Source: Pseudomonadota bacterium (GTDB taxonomy: Bacteria; Pseudomonadota; Alphaproteobacteria; Caulobacterales; Aquidulcibacteraceae). Taken from it: a stretch of DNA of 16,510 bases. Below the pieces are notes generated by a model. That model was not told where the DNA came from, did not search any database, and worked only from the letters and a program-made list of their open reading frames with translations. The stretch covers positions 1 through 16,510 of the forward strand of contig JAEYPY010000182.1 in the NCBI GenBank assembly GCA_023410295.1. The letters run 5' to 3'. This document shows positions 15,563 through 16,510 of this stretch, one piece after another. The translations under genes were made by a program, and so were the position numbers. Each line of letters begins with the position of its first letter. The first letter of the stretch is position 1.

Positions 15563-16180
15563 ATGAGTCCCGAAGCGATTTTCGTCTTCCTGCAGCAATG
15601 GCACATCGCCCTGCCGATCGTGCTCGCGGCGATGGCTGCGTTTTTCTTCACCGGCCACCGTTGGTCCGCCCTCTATGTCGGGCTGATGCCCTTCATCAAC
15701 TGGTCGTTCGCGGCGGTTGAGACCTACCCCATCCCCGATTGGCTGGGCGGAGGCATGTTTCAGCCGCTCGCCATCGTCACCGGCCTTGTGCTCGTCGTTC
15801 GAGATTTCGCGCAGCGCGAACTGAAGCACTGGGTTTGGGGCGCGATGATCACCGGGCTCCTGCTTTCGACGCTGACGTCCTGGATCACTATCGTCGTCGC
15901 TAGCGCCCTCGCCTTCCTGATCAGCGAGACGGTCGATTGGGCGGTTTACACCTTCTCCAACCGTCCGCTTTCGCAGCGCATCATGATCTCGAGCTTGGCC
16001 TCGGCGCCGCTCGACCAGGTGGTTTTCATTGGCTTGGCTTCGCTCGTGGTGCCGGACATTTTCGCTTGGGGCACGGTGCTAACCGGCATCATTTCCAAGC
16101 TTTTGGGCGCCTGGATCGTCTCGCGGATCGTGGCTGTCCAGGAACGCCGGCGTCCGCAAAACGACATGAATCCCGCGTAA
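15563..16180 (+). CDS. VUT/YhhQ-family queuosine-precursor-type transporter, 205 aa
   Basis: This is an inner-membrane protein with about six hydrophobic segments (about 15-29, 34-50, 66-80, 92-111, 112-130 and 150-190). LVLVVRDFAQRELKHWVW (75-92), ALAFLISETVDWAVYTF (115-131) and SLASAPLDQVVFIGLAS (144-160) match the Vut_1 family, whose characterised YhhQ members import preQ0/preQ1 for queuosine in tRNA. The substrate here is inferred from the family only; no queuosine gene lies in the window. The ATG at 15563 has GGCAGGA about 9 bases upstream. The open frame extends to 15209, but that part is antisense to two small genes and lacks protein character. Confidence 0.85.
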   Translation: MSPEAIFVFLQQWHIALPIVLAAMAAFFFTGHRWSALYVGLMPFINWSFAAVETYPIPDWLGGGMFQPLAIVTGLVLVVRDFAQRELKHWVWGAMITGLLLSTLTSWITIVVASALAFLISETVDWAVYTFSNRPLSQRIMISSLASAPLDQVVFIGLASLVVPDIFAWGTVLTGIISKLLGAWIVSRIVAVQERRRPQNDMNPA

Positions 16181-16393
16181 AGCACGTTCATATCGCTTGC
16201 GTAGCGGAACCCCCTCGCGCATAAGCGGTTCTGTGAATGCCGGAAATCGGGCCGGCAAAAGTGGTGCGAAGTTCCGCGGCGTGCGGCAAGTTTTAAAATC
16301 CCCATCAAAGCAGGAATTCGCGGTGACGTACGGGCGCATGGGCGCGCGTGCGGCCGATGGCGCTTGCCTTCGGCTCAAGCAGGACAAGTGGAA

Positions 16394-16510
16394 ATGAGCT
16401 TCGACGACGATTTCAGCGACGACAACGACGACAACGGTAAGAAGAAAGAAAAGCGCGGCGGTCGCGGCCGTGAACGTGACAGCACCCCGGAATTTGGTGG
16501 TGGTGAAGGC
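16394..16510 (+). CDS. N-terminus of an acidic, Gly/Arg-rich protein, possibly cold-shock family (runs off right edge)
   Basis: The 39 visible codons begin MSFDDDFSDDNDDNGKKKEK, then RGGRGRERDSTPEFGGGEG. An acidic head followed by a basic Gly/Arg-rich disordered stretch is seen in alphaproteobacterial cold-shock-domain proteins with two domains, and I suspect this is one. No cold-shock RNA-binding motif (KGFGFI) is reached before the window ends, so the call is tentative. GGACAAGTGGAA precedes the ATG. The 213 bases before it hold no gene I can support; they contain a short hairpin (TGCCGG/CCGGCA near 16239-16258) and may include a long 5' leader, as is usual for cold-shock mRNAs. Confidence 0.45.
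   Translation, partial: MSFDDDFSDDNDDNGKKKEKRGGRGRERDSTPEFGGGEG

Noticed and set aside
16197..16397. 66-codon frame before the last gene
   Set aside because: No ribosome binding site or family resemblance; it lies in what is more likely a leader region.

Overview
The window looks like chromosomal DNA of a high-GC alphaproteobacterium, most likely from the Caulobacterales/Hyphomonadaceae side. The clues are a TonB-dependent receptor, an ECF42-type sigma factor paired with a YCII (DGPF) protein, short SH3-like and KYKDAQEHLL-type proteins of an alphaproteobacterial kind, and a GC-rich palindrome inserted inside a reading frame. The genus is inference; no rRNA or other marker gene is present. 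Most of the window is ordinary housekeeping and accessory chromosome. I see no CRISPR array, tRNA, rRNA, transposase or replication origin.

Layout. 1-379 (-): N-terminus of a TonB-dependent receptor that runs off the left edge. 652-2991 (+): uvrB, nucleotide excision repair. 3033-4232 (+): a 399-aa orphan with clearly lower GC, probably acquired. 4441-4968 (-): a small lipoprotein. 5064-5520 (-): two tiny overlapping genes. 5714-6364 (+): an unrecognised protein whose frame carries a palindromic insert. 6442-8061 (-): a YCII-domain gene and ECF42 sigma operon with a plausible autoregulated promoter. 8230-9654 (+): a TIR-like/transmembrane/Sel1-repeat protein. 9665-10833 (+): an RluF-like pseudouridine synthase overlapping a small membrane protein gene. 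10845-11693 (-): a DUF4105 protein. 11852-12514 (+): a 1-Cys peroxiredoxin. 12629-13666 (+): a metallo-beta-lactamase/rhodanese fusion of persulfide dioxygenase type. 13663-13938 (-): a mini-GNAT. 13986-14807 (+): rlmJ, followed by a strong hairpin. 14864-15454 (-): three very small genes (31, 54 and 68 codons). 15563-16180 (+): a VUT/YhhQ-type transporter. 16394-end (+): the start of an acidic protein that may be a cold-shock protein.

How the genes relate. Two genes act on rRNA (RluF-like, RlmJ) and one on DNA repair (UvrB). The peroxiredoxin and the persulfide dioxygenase-rhodanese lie side by side and suggest a peroxide/reactive-sulfur detoxification pair. The ECF42 operon is divergent from the TIR-like/Sel1 gene and they share an intergenic region. 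The least explained items are the low-GC orphan next to uvrB, the TIR-like receptor lacking the usual catalytic glutamate, the cluster of microproteins near 15 kb with a 16-base perfect palindrome, and the palindromic element translated within the 216-aa protein.
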